From contig CALGND010000142.1 in assembly GCA_937958675.1 (NCBI GenBank), forward strand, positions 21,316 to 85,315: a DNA stretch of 64,000 nt, in the 5' to 3' direction. Under the pieces are notes generated by a model. The model did not search any database. It had not been told where the DNA came from and saw only the letters and a program-made list of their open reading frames with translations. This document shows positions 55,539-63,912 of the stretch, piece after piece. This stretch comes from an uncultured Granulosicoccaceae bacterium. Its GTDB lineage: Bacteria; Pseudomonadota; Gammaproteobacteria; Granulosicoccales; Granulosicoccaceae. The translations under genes were made by a program, and so were the position numbers. Within the stretch, counting starts at the first letter, position 1. Every line of letters begins with the position of its first letter.

Positions 55539-55879
55539 ACGTCTAAACGGCGTAGCGTATCCCAGCATGACATGTATCAAAGCAGGCATTCATCCCTCAA
55601 ACGAGTTGCCATTTTGGGGTATGCCCTTACTCACGGGTCTCGGAGGCATGGATGCCGACGCGAAGCCCCCATGGATGGGCTTGTAGCGTCCCGTGAGTAA
55701 GGGCATACCCCAAATTAAGGGCAACTCGTTTGTGGGATGAGTGCCGGGAATGCGGTATTCAGCAAATGATCTTAATGGGGAGAGGGCCTACGCAATCCAC
55801 AGCTCAACTGGTTGCTCACTTTCGCCTCATGGGCGATGCAAGCACTGCGAAAGAGTATTTGGATCTCAAAAAAGAAAGG
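55539..55879. other. 341-base intergenic region holding hairpin element copy B
   Basis: Apart from the palindromic element at 55582-55748, no gene or clear promoter is supported between the RND pump and tRNA-Glu. Confidence 0.7.
55582..55748. repeat. long hairpin (MITE/REP-like) element, copy B
   Basis: An imperfect palindrome of about 167 bases shares its core with copy A at 14737-14899 (CTCACGGGTCTCGGAGGCA and GGATGCCGACGCGAAG). Arms 55600-55636 and 55689-55729 pair almost fully. Where copy A has GTCCTGA/TCAGGAC, copy B has GCCCTTA/TAAGGGC, so pairing is kept although the sequence differs. The ends (GGCATTCATCCC and GGGATGAGTGCC) are again complementary. Confidence 0.82.
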
Positions 55880-55955
55880 TGGCGTCCCCTAGGGGACTCG
55901 AACCCCTGTTGCCGCCGTGAAAGGGCGGAGTCCTAGGCCACTAGACGAAGGGGAC
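55880..55955 (-). tRNA. tRNA-Glu (anticodon TTC)
   Basis: The minus strand reads GTCCCCTTCGTCTAGTGGCC and ends AGGGGACGCCA, giving a full cloverleaf. The acceptor arm is GTCCCCT/AGGGGAC. The anticodon arm is CCGCCCTTTCACGGCGG with TTC. The T arm is CAGGGGTTCGAGTCCCCTA-like. The CCA end is encoded. Confidence 0.97.
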
Positions 55956-56057
55956 TTTGTTCGCCATGACTGGCGCCTTCGAGCCGAGAATTATACCCGA
56001 AAGATTTACGAGAGTGTCGGCCTAAGCCAATAAATTGAGATTTGATCTAGAAATTAC

Positions 56058-56999
56058 TTAGGCGACGCTGCCATCATCAGGAGAATCCCCGCCATCTGGC
56101 GTTTCCGCCGGAAGAGCCATCACCTGATTTCGACCAGATTGTCGAGCCATCGACAATGCTTGTCGCGCTCGATCCAGCAGAATTTGAGAGTCATCATCAG
56201 CATCCAGCTCTGTCACGCCAGCACTAGCCGTTAACATAAACTGCACATTGTCGTAGCTCACACAACGATCGACCTGCCTACGCAAGCGATCAGTCAAGGC
56301 AAGCGCATCCTCAATATCAGTGTGATTGAGAATCACTAAAAACTCATCTTTCTCAGTGCGAAAAATAATATCGCTCTGACGCAAGCGTTCACTTAGCGCT
56401 TCCGCTACTGATTGCCATGCTTGGCGACCCACTTCCACACCGTGGTGTTCACTAATCGATTCAAGATAATCGACCGTCAATAACATCAGCGACAAGGGCT
56501 GTTCACTGCGTCGAGCAAAACGAATTTCTCGTGGCAGCTGTTCATCAATAGCGCGCTGATTGTGTACACCGGTTGCCGTATCAGTCATTGACATCAAAAG
56601 CGCCGAATAGTGTTCAAGCGAATTATCCAAAGGATAAACCAAGCTTTCAATCAAGCGTTCGGATTCGCGTTGTTCACGAGCGCTAAAGGCTTTGCCGCGC
56701 ACGAGAGTAACCTCTCCGAGATCTTTATCGCCAAGCTTTAATTCAAAACATTGCCGGTGCTGACGCATTTCGCCGATCAATATATCCATACCTCGACCAG
56801 CAGCCTGATATTGCAGGCCATCAAAGCGCACAAAGCCCTGCCCCTCTGCCAGAAAACTCTCAAGCAGTTGTTGCAGATCAAGCTTACGATGGAGCAGCGC
56901 ATGGAATTCGAGCTGACGTAGTTGTACATCTAACCGCTGTTCGTTAACAGCAGATAGTGACGTTACGACCGAATCATCAATACTGACAATGGGTGGCAT
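56058..56999 (-). CDS. degenerate GGDEF domain protein
   Basis: This 313-residue protein has an N-terminal sensor-like region (about 1-150) and a C-terminal GGDEF fold starting at TDTATGVHNQRAIDEQL. The catalytic GGDEF loop is replaced by TEKDEF (in FRTEKDEFLVIL), and the substrate helix reads SISEHHGVEVG. Diguanylate cyclase activity is therefore doubtful. It may bind nucleotide or act as a structural regulator. It is the last gene of the fleN-fliA-GYF row, so a role in motility control is likely from context. Confidence 0.83.
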   Translation of the reverse strand: MPPIVSIDDSVVTSLSAVNEQRLDVQLRQLEFHALLHRKLDLQQLLESFLAEGQGFVRFDGLQYQAAGRGMDILIGEMRQHRQCFELKLGDKDLGEVTLVRGKAFSAREQRESERLIESLVYPLDNSLEHYSALLMSMTDTATGVHNQRAIDEQLPREIRFARRSEQPLSLMLLTVDYLESISEHHGVEVGRQAWQSVAEALSERLRQSDIIFRTEKDEFLVILNHTDIEDALALTDRLRRQVDRCVSYDNVQFMLTASAGVTELDADDDSQILLDRARQALSMARQSGRNQVMALPAETPDGGDSPDDGSVA

Positions 57000-57110
57000 T
57001 TGTTGAGCCGGGGAGCGATTGTTGATAGAACAAGTGCAATCCTTGTTCCAAGAGCGTTAAATACGAGGCTTGGAAGCCAGTTTTGGCAACAAAACGACGG
57101 TTTTGGCAGC

Positions 57111-57542
57111 TTAGCTTGCGACACCGACCGAATTTAGATACAGCACCACACCGAGTGCTGTCAAAGTAATGCCAAGCAATGACCAAGGCAATAATCCCTG
57201 CGGTGCTGGCTGATCGACCCAGTCGCGACGGACATGATCAGGCGATCCGATAGATTCGCTACGGCGTTCTGGATGATGTTCACTATCGTGTTGGCGCTGG
57301 TCTTGGCGTTGGCGAGCGTGTAAAAATTGCTGCCAGCCATATTCGTTGTCCAGATCAAGTAGCTCTTCAGGGATAAGTTCTGGTACCTGCGTAACCGGCT
57401 CCCAAAGCTCACCATCACGGCTCACTCTATCTGTATTACGAACGCGACCAAGCAATAAGTATCGTCCAACTTCAGTAGTCGAATAAGGCCCTTGAACACG
57501 AGCGCCTTTTTGAACGTACCACTGTTGTTCGTCAGTGACCAT
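57111..57542 (-). CDS. GYF_2-like domain protein with C-terminal membrane helix
   Basis: This 143-residue protein begins with a GYF_2/DUF4339-type domain: QQWYVQKGARVQGPYSTTEV (residues 6-25), then LLGRVRNTDRVSRDGELWEPV. A charged, disordered Gln/Arg/His-rich linker follows (about 80-115), and one membrane helix closes the protein (LLPWSLLGITLTALGVVLYL). GYF_2 domains are protein-interaction modules. It starts 4 bases after fliA on the same strand, suggesting a role linked to flagellar regulation or polar assembly. Confidence 0.8.
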   Translation of the reverse strand: MVTDEQQWYVQKGARVQGPYSTTEVGRYLLLGRVRNTDRVSRDGELWEPVTQVPELIPEELLDLDNEYGWQQFLHARQRQDQRQHDSEHHPERRSESIGSPDHVRRDWVDQPAPQGLLPWSLLGITLTALGVVLYLNSVGVAS

Positions 57543-57546
57543 ACGC

Positions 57547-58275
57547 TTAACGTTGGGTCCACTCGGCCAATCGGGCTTTTAACCTAATGAGCGCTTGTCC
57601 GTGAATCTGACAAACTCGCGACTCACTCACACCTAAAATTTCGCCAATTTCGCGCAAGTTCAGATCTTCATCGTAGTACAACGACATGACCAAGCTCTCT
57701 CGCTCAGGCAAATTTTGAATTGATTCTGCTAATGCAGCTTTAAACGATTGATACTCGACTTGCTCGCCCGGTGTAGATTCTTCACTTTGTGGCAAGGCAA
57801 TGGTTTCACCAGTGTGTTCATCAGGTTGGTCAAAGCTAAAAATATGGGCCGCTGAACTCTCCGTGAGTATCGTGTGATAAGCACGTAGATCCACACCCAA
57901 CTTTTCGGCAACTTCTTGCCCTTTTGCATCACGTCCAGTGGTTTGTTCTAGCTCACGCAGCATTTCTGCAGCCTCGCGTGATTTACGATGCACTGAACGC
58001 GGCGTCCAGTCTGATCGTCTAATTTCATCTAGCATGGCACCGCGCACCCTGATACCTGCATAGGTTTCAAAGCTTGCACCCTGAGAAGGGTCGTAGTGAC
58101 TGGCCGCCTCCAACAATCCGATCATGCCGGCCTGGATTAAATCCTCGGCTTGCACACTTGGTGGCAAGCGATTCATCAAGTGAAACGCTATGCGCTTCAC
58201 TAGATTGGCGTTAGCGGCAACCAGACCATCTGGGTCTACCGTTTCCACCTCGTTATACATTGCATGAGCATTCAT
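57547..58275 (-). CDS. fliA: flagellar sigma factor sigma-28 (FliA)
   Basis: This 242-residue sigma factor directs late flagellar gene transcription. Region 2 shows LVKRIAFHLMNRLPPSVQAE, IQAGMIGLLEAASHYDPSQG and YAGIRVRGAMLDEIRRSDW. Region 4 has LREIGEILGVSESRVCQIHGQA. Its anti-sigma factor FlgM is encoded at 61462. It starts 13 bases after fleN on the same strand. Confidence 0.97.
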   Translation of the reverse strand: MNAHAMYNEVETVDPDGLVAANANLVKRIAFHLMNRLPPSVQAEDLIQAGMIGLLEAASHYDPSQGASFETYAGIRVRGAMLDEIRRSDWTPRSVHRKSREAAEMLRELEQTTGRDAKGQEVAEKLGVDLRAYHTILTESSAAHIFSFDQPDEHTGETIALPQSEESTPGEQVEYQSFKAALAESIQNLPERESLVMSLYYDEDLNLREIGEILGVSESRVCQIHGQALIRLKARLAEWTQR

Positions 58276-58288
58276 TTTTTTACTGGTC

Positions 58289-59143
58289 TCACCCTGGCGC
58301 GCAGGCAGCTTGTATCAGCCGCTCTACAAAAAATTCCACATGGCCACCCGCCGCTGTCGGTTTAGGCCAGCGATTAACTCGCGTGGCCAGCTTTTTAAAA
58401 GCCAGAGCCGACGATGAACGGGGGTACGCGTCTACAACTACCCGCTGTTCCCCTATTGATTTTTGCAACTGTGGATCGAAGGGGATCGAGCCACAGAAGT
58501 CGAGCAATACATCCATATAACGATCTGTATATCGAGTTAACTTCGAATACAAATCCAAACCATGACGAGACGATTCCGTCTGATTCGCGACAACGCGAAA
58601 TCGGCGTATTTGACATCTCTCGTGCATCACACGAATTGTCGAATACGCGTCTTGCAGCGCTGTCGGTTCATCACATACAACCAACATCACTTCCCGAGCT
58701 GCTCGCGAATAATTCAACGCACCCTCGGTTAAACCACTTTCGATATCTATGATCATTGTGTCGGCATCGATACCCAGTTCACTGAAGAGCCCAATGATGC
58801 CTACGTGTTCAATTTGTGACAGCCGTGCCAAATTCATGGCACCATTTCCACATGGCAGCACCTTCAATCCATTTCCAGCATCAAAAATTGCCTCTTCTAG
58901 CGCTAAATCCTTACTCAATACATGAGACAAGTTGTTCTTTGGCGCAAGGTTAAGCAGGCAATCAATGTTGCCGTGCGAAAAATCAGCATCAAACAACAGC
59001 ACTTTGCGACCCACTTCACTCAACGATCGAGCCAAGTTCACCGCAATACACGACTTGCCAATACCGCCCTTGCCACCGGCAATTGCGATTGTTTGGACAG
59101 GCGCCAATACATTGCTAGCAGCAGCTGCTGCATTGCTATTCAT
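58289..59143 (-). CDS. fleN: flagellar number regulator FleN/FlhG (MinD-like ATPase)
   Basis: This 284-residue ParA/MinD-type ATPase has the deviant Walker A IAIAGGKGGIGKSCIAVNLA, DADFSHGNIDCLLNL and MIIDIESGLTEGALNYSR (Walker B region). FleN limits flagellar number, often by restraining FleQ, and FleQ is encoded upstream. ATG 59143 is chosen because it places the P-loop about 20 residues in; a longer frame from 59230 lacks support. The usual flhF neighbour is absent from this window. Confidence 0.93.
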   Translation of the reverse strand: MNSNAAAAASNVLAPVQTIAIAGGKGGIGKSCIAVNLARSLSEVGRKVLLFDADFSHGNIDCLLNLAPKNNLSHVLSKDLALEEAIFDAGNGLKVLPCGNGAMNLARLSQIEHVGIIGLFSELGIDADTMIIDIESGLTEGALNYSRAAREVMLVVCDEPTALQDAYSTIRVMHERCQIRRFRVVANQTESSRHGLDLYSKLTRYTDRYMDVLLDFCGSIPFDPQLQKSIGEQRVVVDAYPRSSSALAFKKLATRVNRWPKPTAAGGHVEFFVERLIQAACAPG

Positions 59144-59660
59144 GGCCGTTGTGTATCCGACAATTTTCAGCCAACGTGAACATTCACCTATTAACCTCTT
59201 GTTACAGCGGTCAACAAGGCAAAGCCACATCCGCTAATTTTGTAAGCTGGATTTTGCAAGTCTCGAACCACACGGCAATGAAACAGTGGGCCTGCAGGGG
59301 TAAACAGGGTTTCAGATGTTTTAAAGTGGGATTTGTACCTCAGTTTCGCCAACGATTAATTGCTGGAAGAGGCTTAAACACGTTGTTGGCATGCTCAAAC
59401 GCGTTGTCATGATGCTGTAACTTGTTGACAAAGTGAGGCATGCTACTCACAAAGCGGCAAGTTAAAGATGCGCTAGGAACGCGAGTGACAGTTTTTTGAA
59501 AGGAAACTAAGTAGCTAAGGTGTGCTACTTAAGAAGCAAGCGACATGGTTAGGTAGAGTCATTCCCACGAAGACGGGAATCTACACACGATCACGTATAG
59601 ATCCCCGCCTACGCGGGGATGACAGTAACGAGGGCTGACAGTAAACGCGGCGACGACAGC
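59144..59660. other. 517-base region between fleQ and fleN
   Basis: No gene is supported. It contains the palindromic element at 59558-59623. flhF is normally found near this position in related genomes, but there is no coding trace of it here. Confidence 0.6.
59558..59623. repeat. dispersed palindrome, copy 4 (double, inverted halves)
   Basis: GTCATTCCCACGAAGACGGG with AATCTA, and TAGATCCCCGCCTACGCGGG with GATGAC, form two hairpins whose ends are inverted copies of each other. This is the complete 66-base form of the element seen in shorter form at 28379, 35802 and 40192. Confidence 0.8.
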
Positions 59661-61109
59661 TTACGAAACTTCTTCTGGACGCTGGATATTGTACTTACGC
59701 ATTTTCTCAACAAGGGTGGTACGACGTATCTTTAAGCGATTAGCAGCGTGCGCCACAACACCCGAACACTCATCCAGGGCTTGCTCAATCAGACTTATTT
59801 CGATTTCAGTTAAGTGCTGCTTTAAGTCAATACCGTCGCGAGGCAATCGTGGTTTGTTGTTAAGAGGCGCTTGAGGCATACCCTTAATCATCGACATAGC
59901 TGAGCTGTCTGTGTCTTCAGCAGACTCTGACAAACCATGTGGGGACATCTTTGGCGATAGATCATTAACATCGACAACGCCATAAGGATGAAGGATCGTT
60001 AAGCGTTCCATCATATTGGCAAGTTCACGTACGTTACCTGGCCAGTCGTAGTTACACAAAGCCATCATTGCAGCAGGCGTTAACCGTACCGACGACTTTT
60101 TCTCGTGTTCTAGGCGTGTAATCAGCTCGTTAACTAATAATGGCAAGTCTTCAGATCGGCTGTTGAGTGGCGGCATCTCAATTGGGAAGACATTGAGCCT
60201 GTAATAAAGATCTTCGCGAAAACGACCATCTTCGATAAGCTGCTCTAGGTTACGGTGAGTTGCGGCGACTATGCGGACGTCGCTTTTGATGCTTTTGTTA
60301 CTACCCACACGCTCAAAAGAACGCTCTTGGATAACTCGCAGCAACTTAACTTGCATAGTCAGCGGCATATCACCGATTTCATCAAGAAAGATCGTGCCAC
60401 CTTCAGCCAGCTCAAATCGGCCTTGTCGTGCACCGATGGCACCAGTGAACGAGCCTTTCTCGTGTCCAAACAACTCACTTTCGAGTAACTCACTGGGTAT
60501 AGCGCCGCAGTTAATAGGCACAAACGGCTTGTTACGACGATTAGAATAATAATGGATGTTACGCGCAACCACCTCTTTACCTGTACCCGATTCACCCAGT
60601 ATCAACACGGTCGCCTCAGTTGGCGCAACCTGATCAACCATTTTTCTTACGCGAACAATCGCTCGGCTATTACCAACCAAGCTACGAAACAACTCTGGGT
60701 TTTGCGTGCCTTCTTTGGGCGGCACCGTATTAGCCGAACCTCTTACCTCAGCTCTGTGTAACAGGTCCGATAATGTGCCATAGCGAATATCGTTCTTAAG
60801 ACAACCGATAAAAGTGTTTTCGATCTCGCTTTGGCTTAGATCAGCCGGTTGGTCGCCCAACATTAGAATGAACGGCGGGCATTTCTCATGCTTAGCCTTC
60901 AGCTTTTCGGCCCAATCCACTATTCCATGGAAGTTGGCAACGAGGATCGCTTGGAACTCAGACACATCGCCAAGCGATTCCAGTAAATCAGGAGAACTGT
61001 GTAACTTCGCCTCAAAATCTATGAATTCCAGCTGATGTGACAACCGCTGTGCATTGTCAGCGCGCGGCTCGACAATAAGTATTTTGCTAGTCTCTTTCTT
61101 AGCACTCAT
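59661..61109 (-). CDS. fleQ: sigma-54-dependent flagellar master regulator FleQ
   Basis: This 482-residue activator has an N-terminal receiver-like (FleQ) domain (ILIVEPRADNAQRLSHQLE), lacking the usual phosphorylation site context. The AAA+ core has Walker A GESGTGKEVVARNIH, the sigma-54 contact loop GSFTGAIGARQGRFELAEGG and Walker B GTIFLDEIGD. A Fis-type helix-turn-helix follows (SGVVAHAANRLKIRRTTLVEK). FleQ activates flagellar and represses biofilm genes. The gene is divergent from flgM. Confidence 0.95.
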   Translation of the reverse strand: MSAKKETSKILIVEPRADNAQRLSHQLEFIDFEAKLHSSPDLLESLGDVSEFQAILVANFHGIVDWAEKLKAKHEKCPPFILMLGDQPADLSQSEIENTFIGCLKNDIRYGTLSDLLHRAEVRGSANTVPPKEGTQNPELFRSLVGNSRAIVRVRKMVDQVAPTEATVLILGESGTGKEVVARNIHYYSNRRNKPFVPINCGAIPSELLESELFGHEKGSFTGAIGARQGRFELAEGGTIFLDEIGDMPLTMQVKLLRVIQERSFERVGSNKSIKSDVRIVAATHRNLEQLIEDGRFREDLYYRLNVFPIEMPPLNSRSEDLPLLVNELITRLEHEKKSSVRLTPAAMMALCNYDWPGNVRELANMMERLTILHPYGVVDVNDLSPKMSPHGLSESAEDTDSSAMSMIKGMPQAPLNNKPRLPRDGIDLKQHLTEIEISLIEQALDECSGVVAHAANRLKIRRTTLVEKMRKYNIQRPEEVS

Positions 61110-61461
61110 AGTGGCTTCTCTTGCGACCTTGGTCGTTCAATAATTGATTGGCTTCACACAAGCATAGAAGAGGATCACAAAAGGACAAAGATTTGACGAC
61201 TATTATTTTGTTTGGCGCCTCACATTTGCGGCCAGACAACCTGAATAACTAGCCATTTAGGGCCAAATTGCTCAATCTCTTTGTGATCTACCCGTCTCAA
61301 TACGAAAGGCTTGTTACATTTGCTGACAATTGCGCCGATCCCCATTCTATCTGGAGCGGGTAAGCATTTTGCCACCTGCTTTGATACACAATATAATAAT
61401 AAGAAGCATCCATTGCGGCCGTCTAACACCGGCGCTTAAGGATTACGAAGAGGACTACAGC
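61110..61461. other. 352-base divergent fleQ/flgM promoter region
   Basis: No gene is supported. The region should hold the fleQ and flgM promoters. I found no confident sigma-28 or sigma-54 element by eye. A GG/GC pair near 61213 (TTGGCGCCTCACATTTGCGG) has 12-base rather than 10-base spacing. Confidence 0.5.
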
Positions 61462-61680
61462 ATGACTCCAACCGAGAGTACGACCGCACAAGCCGATAAT
61501 GTGACTGATATCGCGGCCGCACGACAAGCTCGCAGCACCACCGATAAAGCCAAAGCACCTAAAAACCGTCGTTTCGATGCGGAGAAGGTTGCAAGATTGA
61601 AAGCTGCCATTGCCGACGGCAGTTATCAGATCGATTCTGCCAGTATCGCCAACAAGTTTATCGAGCACGAACGCAATTGA
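61462..61680 (+). CDS. flgM: anti-sigma-28 factor FlgM
   Basis: This 72-residue protein has the disordered Thr/Ala-rich N-terminus and conserved C-terminal sigma-28-binding region (RFDAEKVARLKAAIADGSYQ, then IDSASIANKFIEHE) of FlgM. It would hold FliA inactive until export through the flagellar apparatus. ATG 61462 is chosen; upstream in-frame codons from 61330 give atypical sequence. Neither flgA nor flgN is adjacent, unlike the usual flgAMN order. Confidence 0.88.
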   Translation: MTPTESTTAQADNVTDIAAARQARSTTDKAKAPKNRRFDAEKVARLKAAIADGSYQIDSASIANKFIEHERN

Positions 61681-61741
61681 TCAGTGATTGACCATGGGGC
61701 AATGAACCGATAGGCTCGGGTTTTAATCTTTAGGACAACCT

Positions 61742-62236
61742 ATGCGTTACGTTTCCGCGATTATCTCCTGGGCCATCGCAGCCTGGATGTGTTTTATTTT
61801 TCTAGGCTCCCTCCCCTACAAATTTAGTCAACACCCCGACACTCAACATATCTTTAGCACCATCGGTGGATGGCTTAAAGGCTTTCTAGGCGAAGGTATT
61901 GGTGATCTATTTACCAATATCGGTCCTTACGCCGTTGGTAGTTTTGAATTGCTAACGTCAATCGTATTGTTGTTACCCATTGCCATCTGGCTGATTCGAA
62001 AGATGAGGGGCCAAACAATGGGCAATACACGCCGTAAATTTCATCGAATTGGAGGGCTACTCGCATCGATGGTCATGATCGGCGCTGTTTTTTTTCATCT
62101 GGCCACACCATTAGGCATAGAAGTATTGCATGAGGGAAAAAGCGACGGGGGCAGCCTCTTTTACTCAGCGGTTTCGATCGTGATACTCGGAGTCGTTCTA
62201 TTCTTTATCAATGGCAACTCTGAAGAGACAGCTTAA
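61742..62236 (+). CDS. DoxX-like small membrane protein
   Basis: This 164-residue protein has four hydrophobic segments (about 7-25, 60-85, 98-122 and 135-157). A KFSQHPDTQHIFSTIGGW segment between the first two suits DoxX-type membrane proteins. The function is unknown. It follows flgM by 61 bases and ends before a strong bidirectional terminator. Confidence 0.6.
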   Translation: MRYVSAIISWAIAAWMCFIFLGSLPYKFSQHPDTQHIFSTIGGWLKGFLGEGIGDLFTNIGPYAVGSFELLTSIVLLLPIAIWLIRKMRGQTMGNTRRKFHRIGGLLASMVMIGAVFFHLATPLGIEVLHEGKSDGGSLFYSAVSIVILGVVLFFINGNSEETA

Positions 62237-62344
62237 GCAACAGCTGTTATTCCCGCCCCAATAAAGCGACGATCTGGCGTTTCAGATTCGCACGAGATGC
62301 GCCTACATCTACTGGACAATATTCCTTTTCACAACACTCATAAA

Positions 62345-62374
62345 AAAACCGGCGGTTTTAACACCGCCGGTTTT
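62345..62374. terminator. strong bidirectional intrinsic terminator
   Basis: Arms AAAACCGGCGG and CCGCCGGTTTT form a perfect 11-base stem around an 8-base loop, with A and T tracts on both sides. It lies between the convergent DoxX-like and hsp20 genes. Confidence 0.92.
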
Positions 62375-62434
62375 GAGTACTAGTCATTAGCACCAAAGCT
62401 TTGCCTAGATCATTACAGCCTAGGCATCACTAAA

Positions 62435-62896
62435 TCAGGCTGCTGCCGTCTGCGTTTCCAACGCTGCATGCTTCGCCGATCCATTTACTTGAATCTTGCG
62501 AGGCTTCATCGCTTCGGGTATTTCTTTTTGTAAAGATACCGTTAGCAGCCCGTTATTCATTTCAGCGTTAACCACTTCAACGTGATCAGCAAGATTGAAC
62601 TTACGTTCAAATGCACGATTGGCTATACCGCGATGCAGGTACTGCCCTTCTTTGCTCTGATCATTTTTCTTACCGCGAATAGTTAAGACGCCCTTTTCAA
62701 CCTGCACGTCGATTTCTTGTTCACTAAAGCCAGCAACGGCTAGTGAAATGGCATATTGGTTTTCACCAACGAGCTCAATATCGTAAGGCGGATAGCCTGC
62801 ACCACGTTGTTCTGCATTAAATGCAGCATCCAACATAGATCCAAAACGGTCAAAGCCTACGGTATTGGCGTAAAGTGGGGTTAAATCAATTTTCAT
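62435..62896 (-). CDS. small heat-shock protein Hsp20 (IbpA-like)
   Basis: This 153-residue alpha-crystallin chaperone has YPPYDIELVGENQYAISLAV, QEIDVQVEKGVLTIRGKK, the characteristic HRGIANRAFERKFNLAD and NGLLTVSLQKEIPE. It holds unfolded proteins for refolding under heat or oxidative stress. ATG 62896 follows GGAG. A heat-shock (sigma-32) promoter lies at 62963-62990, giving a leader of about 60 bases. That leader contains TTGCTC shortly before TTGGAG, which could sequester the ribosome site, but the pairing is weak. Confidence 0.95.
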   Translation of the reverse strand: MKIDLTPLYANTVGFDRFGSMLDAAFNAEQRGAGYPPYDIELVGENQYAISLAVAGFSEQEIDVQVEKGVLTIRGKKNDQSKEGQYLHRGIANRAFERKFNLADHVEVVNAEMNNGLLTVSLQKEIPEAMKPRKIQVNGSAKHAALETQTAAA

Positions 62897-63367
62897 TTTG
62901 TATTCTCCAATGAGCAATAGTTTGTGTGAAGGATTCTCTTCGAGACATCCGGCACATAAACAATATGGAGTTACGTAGCACGATTTCAAGATACAAAGAC
63001 CGGACTCAACGCACGATTTCGACACGCTTATTTTCTCCCCTCATATCGATGCCGAAGTACTGGGGTGTTACTGCTGGCTAAGGTCAGGCACCTAGCTCGT
63101 GACAGCGGGTGTAGAAGACAGACCTGGCATTCCTAAAACAACACGTATCGCCGAGCTCGAGGCTTCTTGCAAGCGGTTGGGGTTTGATTGGTGCAGAAGT
63201 TTCAATCTGGTTTCGTTCAAAACAAACTAGCTAGCATTTGTACATCTTGTTACAGACGTATATGAGCGGCGTCATTACTATTATTGACTAAGCCTGCTGA
63301 TAAGTAGAACTGTCATTGCCATGGCAAACATGTAGTTCCCCATGGCGTACTGGAGCATGAGAGAAAT
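62897..63367. other. 471-base divergent region between hsp20 and Bor-like gene
   Basis: It contains the heat-shock promoter of hsp20 (62963-62990). No gene is supported in the rest. Confidence 0.6.
62963..62990 (-). promoter_or_regulatory. sigma-32 heat-shock promoter of hsp20
   Basis: On the minus strand, CTTGAAA is followed after 13 bases by CTCCATAT, matching the sigma-32 consensus (CTTGAAA, 13-14 bases, CCCCATNT). Transcription would start near 62955, about 60 bases before the hsp20 ATG. Confidence 0.85.
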
Positions 63368-63655
63368 ATGAAAGTCGTTAAAATTATAGTTTTAAGCATC
63401 GCACTGTCTGGTTGCGCTACACAATCGTATGTTGTTAACGGTGGCGGTGGTGTCGAACCTACAAAAGAAGAAATGCAGCCATTTTTCGTAAGTGGTCTAG
63501 GTCAGACACAAGAACTCAATGCTGCTGCTGTATGTGGAGGTACTGACAAGGTTGCCAAAGTTGAGTCACATATGTCATTTGTGAATGGCCTATTAGGTGT
63601 CGCGTCATTTGGAATTTATACCCCTAGACAAGCAAAAGTTTATTGCACTGAGTGA
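63368..63655 (+). CDS. Bor/Iss-type lipoprotein
   Basis: This 95-residue lipoprotein has the signal MKVVKIIVLSIALSGC and the Bor family pattern PFFVSGLGQTQELNAAAVCGG with a C-terminal SFGIYTPRQAKVYC. Bor of phage lambda and Iss are surface lipoproteins linked to serum resistance. Many chromosomal homologues occur without phage context. It lies just before the duplicated tRNA-Ala 3' end. A GAGAG ribosome site precedes the ATG. Confidence 0.85.
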   Translation: MKVVKIIVLSIALSGCATQSYVVNGGGGVEPTKEEMQPFFVSGLGQTQELNAAAVCGGTDKVAKVESHMSFVNGLLGVASFGIYTPRQAKVYCTE

Positions 63656-63666
63656 TTTTACATTCA

Positions 63667-63836
63667 GGATTAGCTTCGACAGGTATATCGAAACCAATAC
63701 TTGAAGGAAATTATGCTGGAGCTACGCGGGAAGGACAGGGGCGCTTAGCCGGGGCGGCCTACCGTCGCGGACCTGGTTCGCGGTTCGCAGGATTGGCTTC
63801 GACTAGTAAATCAATACCGAAGCTTGAAGGAATAAT

Positions 63837-63854
<18 letters not shown>
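63667..63854. repeat. imperfect direct duplication of the tRNA-Ala 3' flank
   Basis: A 65-base segment at 63667-63731 is repeated without gaps at 63790-63854, with about 51 of 65 positions identical. Both copies end with the same 15 bases, TGGAGCTACGCGGGA, which in the second copy is the tRNA-Ala 3' part. The spacing between copies is 123 bases. Confidence 0.8.

Positions 63855-63912
<58 letters not shown>

Noticed and set aside
55483..55686. Open frame across hairpin element copy B
   Set aside because: It begins inside the RND pump gene in another frame and runs through the palindrome; there is no evidence of a protein.
61210..61235. Sigma-54 promoter before flgM
   Set aside because: TTGGCGCC and TTTGC are present but the spacing between GG and GC is 12 bases instead of the required 10.
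63368..63655. Prophage
   Set aside because: Only a single Bor-like lipoprotein is present; no integrase, structural or lysis genes are seen in the window.
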